A stretch of 64,000 nucleotides of DNA from Chryseobacterium arachidis (GTDB lineage Bacteria > Bacteroidota > Bacteroidia > Flavobacteriales > Weeksellaceae). This document shows, in pieces, positions 35,849-44,887 of the stretch. Within the stretch, counting starts at the first letter, position 1. Each line of letters opens with the position of its first letter. The position numbers and the translations under genes are program-made. The stretch is from contig NZ_FQUT01000007.1 of assembly GCF_900129245.1 (NCBI RefSeq), forward strand, positions 1 to 64,000. The letters run 5' to 3'. The notes beneath the pieces were generated by a model. The model was not told the DNA's origin. It searched no databases and saw nothing but the letters and a program-made list of their open reading frames with translations.

Positions 35849-36526
35849 TTAAACAATAAGTTTATACCCAATTCCTTTTAACGTCTGGATCGTATTAATC
35901 CCTAATTTTTCTCTTAGTCTTCTGATGTGGACATCAATGGTTCTTTCGCCTACGATCACATCGTTGCCCCAAACTTTCTCCAGGATTTCTTCTCTTTTGA
36001 AAACTTTTTCTGTGTTTGAAGCTAATAAATACAACAGATCGAATTCTTTTTTAGGAAGCAGAAACTGCTGTCCTGCTTTTGAAACTCTGAAGTTGTCTTT
36101 ATCAATTACCAGATCGCCGATTTCGATTAATTTAGCATTATCAGAAACCTGAGAAGTTAACTGTAATAAAGCATTTACTTTAGAAATAAGAATTTTCGGT
36201 TTAATCAGCTTAACGATGTAGTCGTTTGCACCAGCCTGGAAACCTGCCAATTGTGAGAACTCTTCGCTTCTTGCGGAAAGGAAAACGATTAATGTTTTCT
36301 GAAGTTCTTTAATTTTGCGAAGTTCCTGACAAGTTTCGATACCATCTTTCTCCGGCATCATGACATCTAACAGGATAAGATCAGGAACAATTTCTTTGGC
36401 TTTGTCGATTCCTTCGTTACCGTTTGTGGCTGTATAAATCTCGTAGCCTTCCTTCTCTAAATTGTAAGACAGAATCTCTAAAATATCCAGTTCATCGTCT
36501 ATTAAGAGGATTTTCTTTTGGTTCAT
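35849..36526 (-). CDS. OmpR/PhoB-family response regulator
   Basis: The 225-residue protein has a receiver domain (DDE near residue 10, phospho-acceptor in LILLDVMMPEKDG) and a winged-helix output domain ending EKVWGNDVIVGERTIDVHIRRLREKLG. The conserved Lys of the receiver is followed by Leu (YIVKLIKPK) rather than the usual Pro. It is the partner of the kinase downstream. The ATG at 36526 is favoured over a TTG at 36532. It diverges from a TonB-dependent receptor gene, a candidate target. Confidence 0.93.
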   Translation of the reverse strand: MNQKKILLIDDELDILEILSYNLEKEGYEIYTATNGNEGIDKAKEIVPDLILLDVMMPEKDGIETCQELRKIKELQKTLIVFLSARSEEFSQLAGFQAGANDYIVKLIKPKILISKVNALLQLTSQVSDNAKLIEIGDLVIDKDNFRVSKAGQQFLLPKKEFDLLYLLASNTEKVFKREEILEKVWGNDVIVGERTIDVHIRRLREKLGINTIQTLKGIGYKLIV

Positions 36527-36543
36527 TTTCAATTTTTACGTGT

Positions 36544-36551
36544 CAAAGTTA
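36544..36551 (-). promoter_or_regulatory. -7 promoter element for the two-component operon (TAACTTTG)
   Basis: CAAAGTTA on the plus strand reads TAACTTTG on the minus strand, 17 bases before the ATG at 36526. A TTG at 36577-36575 lies 23 bases upstream. Confidence 0.45.
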
Positions 36552-36613
36552 ATAATATTTTAATGACAGTTTAACAAAAGGGGAATCGTTCACATAAAGT
36601 TAACAATAATATT
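36545..36613. promoter_or_regulatory. Duplicated AAAGTTAAyAATATT segment, possible operator
   Basis: AAAGTTAATAATATT (36545-36559) recurs as AAAGTTAACAATAATATT (36596-36613) in the divergent spacer between the PhoB-like regulator and the TonB receptor. Each copy is followed within ~25 bases by another TTTAA/GTTAA. Direct repeats of this spacing could bind the winged-helix regulator; this is inference. Confidence 0.35.
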
Positions 36614-36714
36614 CTTTTCTTAATGTTTAGTTAAGAAAAAATTAAATTTCGCTAAACCAAATACTCCACCAATTCTTTATTCCTTTGCACCGAAAGAATA
36701 TAGTAAAAAAAGAA

Positions 36715-39366
36715 ATGAATTTTAGAAAACTGAGTATTGCAGTTTTGTTTTTAACAACATCGGGAACTGTACTTTACGCTCAAGAAACCAAAAAAGACAC
36801 TGCAAAATCTGAAAAGAAAATCGAAGGTGTCGTAATTCAGGGAAACAGCAGTAAAAAAACCGAAACAGCAGTTTTAGTTGAACAAAAGAAAGCAATTATC
36901 CAAAAACAAGCTGTAAGTGCAGAAGAGATTTCAAGAAAGGGAATTTCTAATGTAGAGCAAGGTCTTACAAAAGTTACGGGAATTACAACAGTTGAAGGTA
37001 GAGGGCTCTTTGTAAGAGGTTTGGAAGAAAGATACAATTATTTATTAATTAATGGTCTTGGTTCCCCTTCTAATAACCCTTTTCAAAAAATTATTGCTTT
37101 AAAGCAATTCCCAACTGATGTAGTCGGAAAACTGAATATCTACAAAACATTTAATTCTAATCTTTATGGGGATTTTGCGGGAGCTACTTTCGATATTGAA
37201 ACATTAACGATAGACAAACCTTTTACTAAAATTGAATTCGGTGTAGGTGTTAATACATTAAGCACTTTCAGAAATAATTTTAAAAGGGCAGAAAATGCCG
37301 GCGGAATTGAAGGATATTTAGGCTTTAATTCTCAGGACAGAAGACTACCTTCAGAAATTAGAAATGCAAGACCGGATAATTACAAGTTCTCTGCGGATCA
37401 ATCATTAAATTCATTTAAAGATTCGTGGAATGTAGACAATGTAAAATCTCTGCCAAATACTACGATTGGATTTACTACTGCCCAGAAGGTTAAAATGGGT
37501 GAGTCTGGAAATTTAGGTATTTTATTCTCATTAAATCAGGGAACAAAATATGAATACAAAGACGGAGCTAACAGCCAGTTCCGATCTCAGGGACAGAATT
37601 CTTTTATTGATAATATGAATTTCCTTAATCGTAAGCAATATAATTATGAAACAGAATCTTCTGTTCTATTAGGTTTAGGATATAAAAACAAGGGAACAAA
37701 TATAAACCTGAATGCCATCTATTTACAAAACACCAATAATATTATTGAAGACAATTTTGGTTATAAAGACAATCAAGTTCAGAACAAAAATTCAGGATTT
37801 TTTAGAACAAATCAATTGGATATTTCAAGATTTCTTGATTTACAGTTAACTGCTTCACAGAAAATTAATGAGAGAAATCAGGTAAAAGCCGGAGGAAGTT
37901 ACGTAATTAATAATTACAGTCAGCCCGACAGAAAAATTATAGAAGGTAACCGTACCGATCCAAGTACAGGAGCTCTTCTTTCGGATGGAAACATTCAGAT
38001 GCGTTATGGGGGAAATAACCTTATTCGCCAGTATTTAGATGTGGATTCTAGATTCTATGGTTCTGCTTTTGCTGAATATCAGCTATCTCTAGGTGAAAAA
38101 GGAGAAAGAAAAGACTACCCAATACAAATTGCTGTGGGATACAACGGATTCTCAGACTTTAGAAAAACTTCATATAGATTTATTTTCGGACGTACTTCTA
38201 ACGCTTCTCTTGCCCCATTTGTTGTTAATGTAGATACTCCGCAAAATGTATTTGATACGTCTATAAGAAACGGTGACCTGTTTTATCAGGAAGGTTCTGA
38301 CATTTCTCAGTTCTATTCAAGCTTCTATCAGATCATTAATGGTGGTTACACAAATATTAACCTTAAACCTAATGATTCTTGGGATATTTTATTGGGAGCG
38401 AGATATGAAAATGACATGACACTTATCCGTTATTCTGAACAAAGTGCTGATAAAAAGACAAATCTAGAAAAAAACAACAACTTCTTTTTACCTTCATTAG
38501 CTATCAAAAAATCCCTAAATAGCAAAAATAACTTAAGATTTTCTTTTAGTAAAACTGTAACACGTCCTATACTTATTGAGACGATGCCTATTACATATAT
38601 CAATCCGGATAACGTAAATATTGTTGGTAATCCTGATATTAAGAACAGTGAAAACTACAATTTTGATTTAAAATGGGAATATTTTCCAACATCAAAAGAA
38701 ATGTTTGCAGTTAACTTATTTGCAAAAAGAATTAATAATGCTATTGAACGTTCGTTAACGGCATCTGGAAATGCAACAGGTTCTACTATAACATTCTTCA
38801 ATGCTAAAAAAGCAGATTTATTGGGAGTTGAATTAGAAGGGATTTTAAACTTAAACAGAATTTCCGAATCGCTGAAAAACTTCACTTTAGGAGCAAATGC
38901 TACCATTATGTATTCTGATGTTGAAAGAAGCCAGGAACAATTAAACATGGAAGAACCGGTTTGGTTTAAAAATACAGGAGAAAAGCTTCGTAAAAGAGGT
39001 CTTCAGGGAGCTTCACCTTATACTATTAACGCAGATTTAAAATACGAAATAAAAAATCGTAACAATTTGTCGCAAACATTCTCACTTGTTTATAATGTTT
39101 CAGGAAGTAAAATCTATGCGACAGGAGGTACAGGTACAGACAATTACTATGAAAAACCTTTCCACCAGATTGATTTTGTGTATCAGGGACAATTAACAAA
39201 AAACTGGAACGTAAAATTTGCAGTACAAAATATTCTTGACAGCAAATACAAAATTTTATTGGGTGATAAAAATTATCTGCCACTTAATCTGGAAAACGGC
39301 AATAATACACTTACAGATTATTACAGAGGAGTTACATTCAACTTCACAGTAGGTTACACGTTCTAA
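36715..39366 (+). CDS. TonB-dependent outer-membrane receptor
   Basis: From the ATG at 36715 the protein is 883 residues with a signal peptide (LSIAVLFLTTSGTVLYAQ). A plug domain follows (VEQGLTKVTGITTVEGRGLFVRG and LINGLGSPSNNPF), then a 22-strand type barrel ending in VGYTF with the usual terminal Phe. No N-terminal carboxypeptidase-like repeat is present. It imports a ligand across the outer membrane with TonB energy. The next gene, a lipoprotein, begins 33 bases later, and a PhoBR-like pair diverges upstream, suggesting regulation by that system. Ligand unknown. Confidence 0.92.
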   Translation: MNFRKLSIAVLFLTTSGTVLYAQETKKDTAKSEKKIEGVVIQGNSSKKTETAVLVEQKKAIIQKQAVSAEEISRKGISNVEQGLTKVTGITTVEGRGLFVRGLEERYNYLLINGLGSPSNNPFQKIIALKQFPTDVVGKLNIYKTFNSNLYGDFAGATFDIETLTIDKPFTKIEFGVGVNTLSTFRNNFKRAENAGGIEGYLGFNSQDRRLPSEIRNARPDNYKFSADQSLNSFKDSWNVDNVKSLPNTTIGFTTAQKVKMGESGNLGILFSLNQGTKYEYKDGANSQFRSQGQNSFIDNMNFLNRKQYNYETESSVLLGLGYKNKGTNINLNAIYLQNTNNIIEDNFGYKDNQVQNKNSGFFRTNQLDISRFLDLQLTASQKINERNQVKAGGSYVINNYSQPDRKIIEGNRTDPSTGALLSDGNIQMRYGGNNLIRQYLDVDSRFYGSAFAEYQLSLGEKGERKDYPIQIAVGYNGFSDFRKTSYRFIFGRTSNASLAPFVVNVDTPQNVFDTSIRNGDLFYQEGSDISQFYSSFYQIINGGYTNINLKPNDSWDILLGARYENDMTLIRYSEQSADKKTNLEKNNNFFLPSLAIKKSLNSKNNLRFSFSKTVTRPILIETMPITYINPDNVNIVGNPDIKNSENYNFDLKWEYFPTSKEMFAVNLFAKRINNAIERSLTASGNATGSTITFFNAKKADLLGVELEGILNLNRISESLKNFTLGANATIMYSDVERSQEQLNMEEPVWFKNTGEKLRKRGLQGASPYTINADLKYEIKNRNNLSQTFSLVYNVSGSKIYATGGTGTDNYYEKPFHQIDFVYQGQLTKNWNVKFAVQNILDSKYKILLGDKNYLPLNLENGNNTLTDYYRGVTFNFTVGYTF

Positions 39367-39398
39367 AAAATTTAATAAGAAAAAATAAGTATAAAAAA

Positions 39399-40622
39399 AT
39401 GAAAAGAAGAGTTTTATCATTACTATCGTTAACAGCGGTGTTAACATTAGCCTTAAATTCATGTACTATTGATGTAAATGACGGCTTAGGAGAAGGAACT
39501 ACAATTACTACTCCGGGAACTACCGAGAGTGTTTTAAGCGGAAGCGGAACATTATCAGGAACTATTACAAAAGATCTTTTAATAAAAAAAGGAAACTATA
39601 CATTAGACGGAATTGTTAAAGTAACTAATAACGCAACTATCACTATTGAAGCGGGAGCTACCTTTAACGTTGTAACAACTAAAACCAGTGGTTTGGTAAT
39701 CCTTCAGGATGGTATGATCAATGCTGTGGGGACAGCTTCTGAACCAATTGTATTCACCACTTCTACTAAAACTCCTGGAGACTGGGGTGGAATCACAATT
39801 TACGGAAGCGCTCCTATTAAAGCAATAAATGGAAATACTCAGGCTCTTTCCGAAGATGGAAACAACGTTTACTACGGAGGAACAGATTCTAATGACAATT
39901 CGGGAACAATGAAATTCGTTCGTGTAGAATATGCAGGTAAAAAAATTGGTGATGGTACTTCTGAAACCAACTCTATGACTTTCTACGCTGTAGGAGCAGG
40001 AACAACTTTGGAAAACCTTGTAACATACAAAGGAACTGATGATGGTTATGAATTCTTCGGAGGAACTGTAAGTGCTAAAAATATTGTCTCTTATGGTAAC
40101 TTTGATGATTCATTCGATTGGCAGGATGCATGGAGTGGACAAAACAATTCAAACTGGTATGCTTTTCAAACTGGAACCGGTAATTTTGGAATGGAAATAG
40201 AAGCATCTGGTAATGCTGATAATGTTGCTCCTAAGATTTCAAATATTACTTTAATAAGAGATAACAATACAAATCCTGAATCGGCTAACTCTCCGGAGAT
40301 TTCAGCAATCCAATTCAAAAAACACGGTACAGGTATTTTCTCTAATGTTTACATCAGTGGATACAAAAACATCGGTACACAGAAAGCATATTCAGTTCTT
40401 ATTCAGGATGCTGCAACCGAAACAAGTCAAGTGAATACTAATAAAATTACTGTTACACCTCTTACTTATTTAAATTCTGATAATGCGGGAGTTTGGGGGT
40501 ACGCCTATACACCAAATGGTGGAAAAACTTTCACCAATGCAACTACAGTTACTAAAGTTGCTTTAACTTCTGGTGCTTGGGCTACAGTGGATGGAATTAA
40601 TCTTTTAGCCGGATTACAATAA
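39399..40622 (+). CDS. Repeat-rich (beta-helix-like) lipoprotein 1
   Basis: The 407-residue protein has a lipoprotein signal (LTAVLTLALNSC). It then carries repeated short strands with Asn/Gly turns: NATITIEAGATFNVV, GLVILQDGMINAVGTASEPIVFTTS and GDWGGITIYGSAPI. This is the pattern of a right-handed parallel beta-helix. It is paralogous to the product of 40828-41994 over most of its length. It directly follows the TonB receptor gene, so a surface partner of that receptor, or a substrate-capture protein, is likely. No catalytic residues could be named. Confidence 0.75.
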   Translation: MKRRVLSLLSLTAVLTLALNSCTIDVNDGLGEGTTITTPGTTESVLSGSGTLSGTITKDLLIKKGNYTLDGIVKVTNNATITIEAGATFNVVTTKTSGLVILQDGMINAVGTASEPIVFTTSTKTPGDWGGITIYGSAPIKAINGNTQALSEDGNNVYYGGTDSNDNSGTMKFVRVEYAGKKIGDGTSETNSMTFYAVGAGTTLENLVTYKGTDDGYEFFGGTVSAKNIVSYGNFDDSFDWQDAWSGQNNSNWYAFQTGTGNFGMEIEASGNADNVAPKISNITLIRDNNTNPESANSPEISAIQFKKHGTGIFSNVYISGYKNIGTQKAYSVLIQDAATETSQVNTNKITVTPLTYLNSDNAGVWGYAYTPNGGKTFTNATTVTKVALTSGAWATVDGINLLAGLQ

Positions 40623-40649
40623 GACAATTAGTTTCTTCATATCAAATAA

Positions 40650-40685
40650 AAAACGGCATCGGAAAATATTTTCCGATGCCGTTTT
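40650..40685 (+). terminator. Strong rho-independent terminator
   Basis: AAAACGGCATCGGAAAA (40650-40666) and TTTTCCGATGCCGTTTT (40669-40685) form a 17-base perfect stem with a 2-base apparent loop, 28 bases past the first lipoprotein stop. Confidence 0.85.
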
Positions 40686-40827
40686 GATTTTGTTTGTATT
40701 AATTTTGATAAAAAAATTATTTCCTACAGGTAGAGAATTGGGAAAATAGCAATAAAAATGGTAATTTGGTCTCCTCAAATAGATCGGTTTTTAAAAACCA
40801 CCTATTACAAGTAAAATCTAAAATATT

Positions 40828-41994
40828 ATGAAGAAAAATCACTTAAAGCTCATTCTTGCAGCACTCATTATAGGTTCTTCTTTTGCCATACAGTCATGCA
40901 GTAATGATGATGATGAAATGGCAACAATCGCCGTTGTCGGTATTGCTCAGGATCCGGGTAACTTTAAAGGCGATGTTACCAACGGTCAGGTTGTCACTTT
41001 AGATGCAACCAAAGTATATGTACTGAACGGTCCGGTAAAAGTAAAAGACGGTGGAAAACTTGTGATTCCGGCAGGCACCAGAATCGTAGCGACAGCAGGA
41101 GCAACTTCATATATTTTAGTGGAACAGGGAGGACAATTGTATGCCAACGGAACGGCTAATTCTCCTGTAACATTCCGGTCTTCTTCAGAAACTTCAGGAA
41201 GCTGGGGCGGAATCATTATTTGCGGAAAGGCTCCTGTGAATACAGGCACTACAAGTTCATCAGAAATTGCCAACACGATCTACGGAGGAACTGCGGCTAC
41301 GGATAATTCCGGATCTCTGAACTATGTAAGAATAGAAAATGCAGGGGCAGATTTCACAACAAATATTAAATTCAACGGATTATCTTTATTCGGAGTCGGA
41401 AGCGATACCAAAGTAGAAAATATAGCATTGGTAAACAGTGCGGAGGATGGTATTGAACTCTATGGAGGAACAGTAAATGTCTCCAACATAGTTTCCGTAG
41501 GAAATGCAGATGATGCCTTCAGCTTTAAAGACGGATGGGTAGGAACGGCATCCAATATTTACACCAAAAGAAGAACAAACGGTACAGGAAATACAGGAAT
41601 CAAAGGAATTAATAATGCTGCAACTCCTGGTGCTGCACCAGTTTCCAATCCTATTATAAAAAATGTAACCGTGTTAGGCGGAACTACCGGTGAATCCAAT
41701 GCCATCAGGCTTTATTCCGGAACACAGGCTACTTTTGAAAATGTAGTGATTTCCAACTGGGCTACAGGTTTTAATCTGGAAAGCGATCCTACCGTCACGT
41801 ATTTTAACGGAGAAAGTAAAATTAAAGACGTTTTCTTTGATGCCAATGTAACTAAAAAAGCCACCGCAAAAGCTACTGACGGTTCAGATGTAACCGTATT
41901 AGCCGACACCTACAACGAAAAAAATGACGCTACAGGTGCAGGAAACCAGACGGGAAGCCCGGCATGGGCATTAGGCTGGTCAACTTTACAGTAA
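40828..41994 (+). CDS. Repeat-rich (beta-helix-like) lipoprotein 2
   Basis: The 388-residue paralogue of the preceding lipoprotein has a lipoprotein signal (LILAALIIGSSFAIQSC) followed by an Asp-rich spacer. It repeats the same phrases: GKLVIPAGTRIVATAG, YILVEQGGQLYANGTANSPVTF and GSWGGIIICGKAPV. It has its own upstream gap after a strong terminator, so it may be expressed separately from the receptor. It ends ...WALGWSTLQ, similar to the paralogue's short C-terminus. A tandem duplication followed by divergence is the simplest reading. Confidence 0.75.
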   Translation: MKKNHLKLILAALIIGSSFAIQSCSNDDDEMATIAVVGIAQDPGNFKGDVTNGQVVTLDATKVYVLNGPVKVKDGGKLVIPAGTRIVATAGATSYILVEQGGQLYANGTANSPVTFRSSSETSGSWGGIIICGKAPVNTGTTSSSEIANTIYGGTAATDNSGSLNYVRIENAGADFTTNIKFNGLSLFGVGSDTKVENIALVNSAEDGIELYGGTVNVSNIVSVGNADDAFSFKDGWVGTASNIYTKRRTNGTGNTGIKGINNAATPGAAPVSNPIIKNVTVLGGTTGESNAIRLYSGTQATFENVVISNWATGFNLESDPTVTYFNGESKIKDVFFDANVTKKATAKATDGSDVTVLADTYNEKNDATGAGNQTGSPAWALGWSTLQ

Positions 41995-42010
41995 ATTGAT
42001 AAACTAAATA

Positions 42011-42046
42011 AAAAAACGGCATCAGATTACTTTGATGCCGTTTTTT
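42011..42046. terminator. Bidirectional terminator
   Basis: AAAAAACGGCATCA (42011-42024) and TGATGCCGTTTTTT (42033-42046) lie between converging genes. The stem core ACGGCATC is the same as in the terminator at 40650. Confidence 0.85.
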
Positions 42047-42049
42047 ATT

Positions 42050-42337
42050 TTATTCAAAGTTCCAGTTTAGGATCTCAATATTCCTTTCCGCATACTCCAC
42101 CGCTTCAGCTACTGATAAAAATGCTTTGGAGGTGCTTGCTGATGAAATATTGCCGTCTTCATTAAGGTGATGACTCCCAAAATGAAGAAAATAAACAACA
42201 TCTTCCTTACTTACAGAAGAAGAGTAATGGCTGTACCCTTCTTTATAAAAATGATCCCAATCCTGCTCCACAAGAAGAATCGGCAGATAGGTATTACCTG
42301 AATATTTCCACTTTCCTGTTTTAATAATTTTTTGCAT
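42050..42337 (-). CDS. Small soluble protein of unknown function
   Basis: The 95-residue protein begins with MQKIIKTGKWKYSG and is rich in aromatic residues (LLVEQDWDHFYKEGYSHYS). It ends with an acidic helix, VAEAVEYAERNIEILNW. There is no signal peptide or membrane helix. Its stop is 4 bases from the shared terminator. I do not recognise the family. Confidence 0.6.
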   Translation of the reverse strand: MQKIIKTGKWKYSGNTYLPILLVEQDWDHFYKEGYSHYSSSVSKEDVVYFLHFGSHHLNEDGNISSASTSKAFLSVAEAVEYAERNIEILNWNFE

Positions 42338-42671
42338 AGGTCATATAGTTTCAGCTCAACTAAATATACTCTATTTCAAAACATTACGATATTTATGAAT
42401 TAAATTTAATATAAAAACACCCACAGAAATTATTTTCCATGGATGCCCATTCACAAAAACAAGTATTAAAAAATATATCTTTAACTGGTTGTGCATTTTG
42501 ATTTTTTTTCGTCACTTCGAATAAATTTTTGAAAAAAAATCGTATCGAGAAGTTTGTAATTTTGAAGATCAATGTGTTCTCGATACATTTTTCTTCATTT
42601 TATTACGAAAAAACACTCGAACCGACGGATCATCTAATACCAAAATGTTGCAAAATGTACAACGGGAATCT
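42338..42671. other. AT-rich spacer with one palindrome
   Basis: No gene is visible in this 334-base gap. GTATCGAGAA (42542-42551) and TTCTCGATAC (42577-42586) are perfect arms around a 25-base loop, reminiscent of dispersed flavobacterial repeats. Confidence 0.5.
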
Positions 42672-43910
42672 TTAGTCTTTCCAGAAAAGATTTCCTTCAT
42701 TCATCAAAGCTTCCACGTTCGACATTCTGGAAACAGCTTCCGCAGAGCAGCTGGCATTCACCAAAATAATATTCGCAGAGTCACCGGGTTTGGGCCATTG
42801 CCGTTCGCCTTTTTCATTTAACGGAAGAATATTCTGTGTGGCAAATTCCAACGTTCTCGACAATTCCCATTCACTTTCAAAACCGTACAACTCGGCAATC
42901 AGATTTGCTTTCTGCAACATATTTCCCGAACCGAAAGTACTCCAGTAATCCTGAACATTATCATTTCCGATCAAGACATTTACGCCATGCTTTTTAAGCG
43001 TAGGAATCGGCATTATTTTTCCCCTGAACGGAACCGATGAAGCAATACCCACCTTTGCAGCCGCAAGTTTTTCAGCAGTTTCGTCTGCTTCTTTTTGATT
43101 TAAATAAGCTAAAGCAAACGCATGGCTCACAAAAGTTTTCCCTTGAAGTTGTGGATTTTCGATAGCTTTTTCAATTAAATAATATATCGTTTTCATCCCC
43201 GATTCTCCCGTTTCATGTAAATGAATATCAATTCCTTTTCCATGATCCAAAGCCAACTGAACCGTAAAGTCCATTACTTTTTCAATGCTTCCGTCGATGC
43301 TTAATGGATCTAATCCACCGATAAAACCGACACTTTTTAATCGGGCTGCTTCTTTCATCAAAGGTGCAGACTTTGTATAATAAACTCCATGTTGCGGAAA
43401 CGCCACCAACTCCGCCTTGAAAGAATCTTTCTTATTTTCTAAAGCCTTTTCTAAATTTTCAAGAGATTTCAATCCTGAGGTCGGATCAATATTAAAATGC
43501 GTTCTGGCGAAATTGGTTCCGTAGTTTTGAAGTAAATTAATTAACTCTTCCGTTCTTTCTATCGAGGTTTTCAGCAATTCCGGAATGATTTCCTGTTCAT
43601 AGGCAATCATATCTTTTACCGTTCTTCTTTTCGGAGAAAGCGCCTGCCAAGGAAGTCCGTACAGCGTTTTATCCAAATGTATATGCATGTCTCTGAAAGC
43701 CGGAAGCATCAGTTTCCCTTTGGCATCAATAGCATTTGCCTTTGCATCATTAGGTTGTACAGATTTTATTTTCCCGTCTTCAATTTCAATACAGAATAAG
43801 TCTGTTTTTGTACGGATTACTTCTTCACGATCATATTCGAACCCTGTTTCCAGACGAACGTTTTTAAGCAAAAAATTATCTTTTGCAACAAGTTGATATG
43901 GTGATTGCAT
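42672..43910 (-). CDS. CodA-like amidohydrolase, cytoplasmic
   Basis: The 412-residue metal-dependent amidohydrolase resembles cytosine deaminase. The metal motif is DMHIHLDKT near residue 95, IDIHLHETGESG supplies another His, SHAFAL a further one, and GNDNVQDYW aligns with the CodA GHDDVFDPW region carrying the catalytic Asp. There is no signal peptide. It is strongly paralogous to the product of 44888-46216, including the identical SCSAEAVSR near the end. The substrate is an unidentified cyclic amide or aminated heterocycle. It has its own TAACTTTG promoter element at 43936-43929. Confidence 0.88.
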   Translation of the reverse strand: MQSPYQLVAKDNFLLKNVRLETGFEYDREEVIRTKTDLFCIEIEDGKIKSVQPNDAKANAIDAKGKLMLPAFRDMHIHLDKTLYGLPWQALSPKRRTVKDMIAYEQEIIPELLKTSIERTEELINLLQNYGTNFARTHFNIDPTSGLKSLENLEKALENKKDSFKAELVAFPQHGVYYTKSAPLMKEAARLKSVGFIGGLDPLSIDGSIEKVMDFTVQLALDHGKGIDIHLHETGESGMKTIYYLIEKAIENPQLQGKTFVSHAFALAYLNQKEADETAEKLAAAKVGIASSVPFRGKIMPIPTLKKHGVNVLIGNDNVQDYWSTFGSGNMLQKANLIAELYGFESEWELSRTLEFATQNILPLNEKGERQWPKPGDSANIILVNASCSAEAVSRMSNVEALMNEGNLFWKD

Positions 43911-43928
43911 TGTTTTAATTTAATGATA

Positions 43929-43936
43929 CAAAGTTA
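43929..43936 (-). promoter_or_regulatory. -7 promoter element (TAACTTTG)
   Basis: CAAAGTTA on the plus strand reads TAACTTTG on the minus strand, 18 bases before the amidohydrolase ATG at 43910. Confidence 0.45.
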
Positions 43937-43987
43937 CATCCACGACATTTCAGTATGGTGTATCAATCATGTCTTGTTTTGTACAAA

Positions 43988-44833
43988 TTATTCTTTAAAC
44001 TGAGAAGGCGTCATTCCCGTTTGGGCCTTGAAAAATTTTGAAAAACTTGCGTGATCGTAGAAACCCAGGTCATATACGATATCCTTTACCGACATTTCAG
44101 AAACTTTCAGCAATCGTTTGGCTTCCAGTAAAATTCTATCCTGAATTAACGATGAAGCTGAGGTATTAAGATTTTTCTTGCAGACGATGTTTAAATAATT
44201 AGCCGAAATATTAAGTTTATCCGCATAAAAAGAGACTGAACGTTCTGTTTTAAAATGTTTGTCAATAAAATTTAAAAATTTAGAAATGATCGGATTAGAA
44301 TTATAGACTTCAAAATCTTTAAAAAGTCCTTCCACAGCCTTGCCGATCAATAAACCAATCAGCTCACTTCTTTTTTTGATGAGCTCCCAAAAGGTTTTCT
44401 CTTCATTCAGTTCTTTTTTAATCGCCTGAAATTCATGCAAAAGCAACTGATAAATTTCCCCCGAAACCGTAAAAGCCGGATGTTGAAAATAATAAGAAGA
44501 AGAAAACCTCAACGCCGGAAGAAAACTTTCATACCACTCGCGGCTGATCATTAGCTGATAGCCAACCGTCTCTTTTTCAATCGTCCACTGATGGACCTGA
44601 TCCGGAAAAACCAGATGAATCTGATGATTTTCAATGTGATATTCCACAAAATCGATGATGTGAATTCCCTTCCCTTTTTCAAAAAGATTGATGATAAAAA
44701 AATCGTGTTTATGGGGCTCATCAATTCTTCGTTCCCCGCTCAATTCATTGAATAACAAGTTACAATCCTGCGACCGTTTTTCTGTAAACTCATGAATTCC
44801 AAGAATGGGAAAATATTCTGACTGATGACTCAT
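43988..44833 (-). CDS. AraC-family transcriptional regulator
   Basis: The 281-residue protein has an N-terminal cupin-type sensor domain (HKHDFFIINLFEKGKGIH and HLVFPDQVHQW) and a C-terminal AraC helix-turn-helix pair. The DNA-binding part includes VSFYADKLNISANYLNIVCK and VKDIVYDLGFYDHASFSKFFK. It lies between two paralogous CodA-like amidohydrolase genes on the same strand, 54 and 77 bases from them, so it probably controls both in response to their substrate. Confidence 0.92.
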   Translation of the reverse strand: MSHQSEYFPILGIHEFTEKRSQDCNLLFNELSGERRIDEPHKHDFFIINLFEKGKGIHIIDFVEYHIENHQIHLVFPDQVHQWTIEKETVGYQLMISREWYESFLPALRFSSSYYFQHPAFTVSGEIYQLLLHEFQAIKKELNEEKTFWELIKKRSELIGLLIGKAVEGLFKDFEVYNSNPIISKFLNFIDKHFKTERSVSFYADKLNISANYLNIVCKKNLNTSASSLIQDRILLEAKRLLKVSEMSVKDIVYDLGFYDHASFSKFFKAQTGMTPSQFKE

Positions 44834-44887
44834 TCCACAATAATTTACCCCAAAATACGCAAATTTTATGAGAATGATTTTTTAAAT

